Part shown: one piece after another, positions 13,371 to 13,957 of the stretch
Layout of the letters: every line of letters begins with the position of its first letter
Numbering within the stretch: position 1 is the stretch's first letter
Source of the DNA: Salinisphaera sp. UBA6602
Lineage (GTDB): Bacteria; Pseudomonadota; Gammaproteobacteria; Nevskiales; Salinisphaeraceae
Length of the DNA stretch: 13,957 nt
NCBI GenBank assembly: GCA_002433465.1
Contig: DJIE01000145.1
Span: forward strand, 1 to 13,957
Direction: 5' to 3'
Translations under genes and position numbers: made by a program
The notes under the pieces: generated by a model
Told to the model about the DNA's origin: nothing
The model's database searches: none
What the model saw: the letters and a program-made list of their open reading frames with translations, nothing else

Positions 13371-13957
13371 AACGCTGACCGACCCAGTCGCGCCCGTTGA
13401 CCGCCGCGGCGGCGTCCATTCGCTTCTTGCCCGGCAGCTGCAGCTCCATGACCCGCAGGGTGCCGGCGCCGGTGGCGATATCGATACCTTTCGGGCTCGC
13501 CGCGACCACCGTCCCCGGTTCGCCGCTCGCGCCTGCGGCAGGAGCCGCCCGCCAGAAACGCACCGGCTGACCGTTCAATTGCGCATGGGCCACCGGCCAG
13601 GGCACGAAAGCACGCACCGCGCGCGCGATTTCGTCGGCGCCGGCCCGCCAGTCGATCGCGGCCTCGCCCTTGTCCAGCCGCCGGGCATAGCAGGCCTGGG
13701 CGTCGTCCTGCGTTTCACCGCTCACGCCCTGCTCGACGCGGCCGAGCAGTTCGGTAAGCTCGGTCGCGCCCAGCGCCGCAAGCCGGTCGTGCAGCTCGCC
13801 CGCGGTGGTGTCGCTATCGATAGGCACCGCCCGGCGCACGAGCATGGGCCCGGTATCCAGCCCCGCATTCATCTGCATGAGGGTCACGCCGGTTTCGCTA
13901 TCGCCGGCGAGAATGGCACGGGCGATAGGCGCGGCGCCGCGCCAGCGCGGCAGCAGC
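13363..13957 (-). CDS. fmt: Methionyl-tRNA formyltransferase Fmt (partial, 5' end outside window)
   Basis: Fmt formylates initiator Met-tRNA using 10-formyl-tetrahydrofolate. The last 197 or so residues are present. The frame is open to the right edge of the window and begins with LLPRWRGAAPI, the conserved segment at the end of the catalytic domain, followed by TGVTLMQMNAGLDTGPML and the C-terminal tRNA-binding OB-like domain (IDWRAGADEIARAVRAFVPWP, later GKKRMDAA). The N-terminal part with the catalytic Asn/His and folate-binding site lies beyond position 13957. A GTG at 13887 is internal and not the gene start. The stop overlaps the rsmB start by eight bases. In the usual order def lies upstream of fmt, so it may lie just outside the window. 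Confidence 0.96.
   Translation of the reverse strand, partial: LLPRWRGAAPIARAILAGDSETGVTLMQMNAGLDTGPMLVRRAVPIDSDTTAGELHDRLAALGATELTELLGRVEQGVSGETQDDAQACYARRLDKGEAAIDWRAGADEIARAVRAFVPWPVAHAQLNGQPVRFWRAAPAAGASGEPGTVVAASPKGIDIATGAGTLRVMELQLPGKKRMDAAAAVNGRDWVGQRFE

Noticed and set aside
1..13957. Search for defence, CRISPR, phage, IS or toxin-antitoxin elements
   Set aside because: No direct-repeat arrays, transposase motifs, terminal repeats or known defence domains were seen; the gene content is housekeeping throughout.

Overview
The window is a compact, GC-rich stretch of chromosome from a proteobacterium, most likely a gammaproteobacterium. Three things point there: a hisI-hisE-tatABC cluster, a homoserine kinase of the aminoglycoside-phosphotransferase-like type (as in Pseudomonas, not the GHMP type of E. 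coli), and TrkA, TrkH, Dtd and RsmB sequences that follow the gammaproteobacterial versions closely. A Salinisphaera-like or related halotolerant lineage would fit, but genus assignment is only a guess. Nothing suggests a phage, plasmid, transposon, CRISPR array or RNA gene.

Layout. (1) Positions 46-2344, minus strand: hisI, hisE, tatA, tatB, tatC in tight order (8-base overlap, 16-base gap, 18-base gap, ATGA overlap). It encodes two steps of histidine synthesis and the complete twin-arginine translocase. (2) Positions 2345-2551: a divergent control region. (3) Positions 2552-5452, plus strand: trkA and trkH, the regulatory and channel subunits of a Trk potassium uptake system. (4) Positions 5481-7203, plus strand: a small TPR protein, thrB and dtd, chained by stop/start overlaps. 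(5) Positions 7315-10181, plus strand: hisB-hisH-hisA-hisF, preceded by a promoter-like sequence and followed by a hairpin. (6) Positions 10182-10576: a 395-base region without a firm gene, holding two inverted repeats and a doubtful 49-codon ORF whose stop overlaps the next start. (7) Positions 10577-11287: a membrane-anchored SIMPL-domain protein, then a strong bidirectional terminator. (8) Positions 11363 to the right edge, minus strand: a DJ-1/PfpI protein, rsmB, and the 3' part of fmt, which runs off the window.

Functionally the region is housekeeping. HisI and HisE act just before HisA; HisH/HisF and HisB act after it, so six histidine enzymes lie in two blocks about 5 kb apart in opposite orientation. 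fmt-rsmB and trkA, neighbours in E. coli and Pseudomonas, are here on opposite strands about 8 kb apart, indicating rearrangement.

I looked for an undescribed system and do not see a convincing one. The observations most worth checking are residue changes in otherwise intact enzymes (HisH CLGIE instead of CLGxQ; Dtd PQFTL instead of SQFTL; RsmB APGNK instead of APGGK), two genes with the same TACACT-N7-ATG arrangement suggesting leaderless mRNAs, an anti-Shine-Dalgarno-like sequence before tatB, and the inverted repeats and small ORF upstream of the SIMPL gene.
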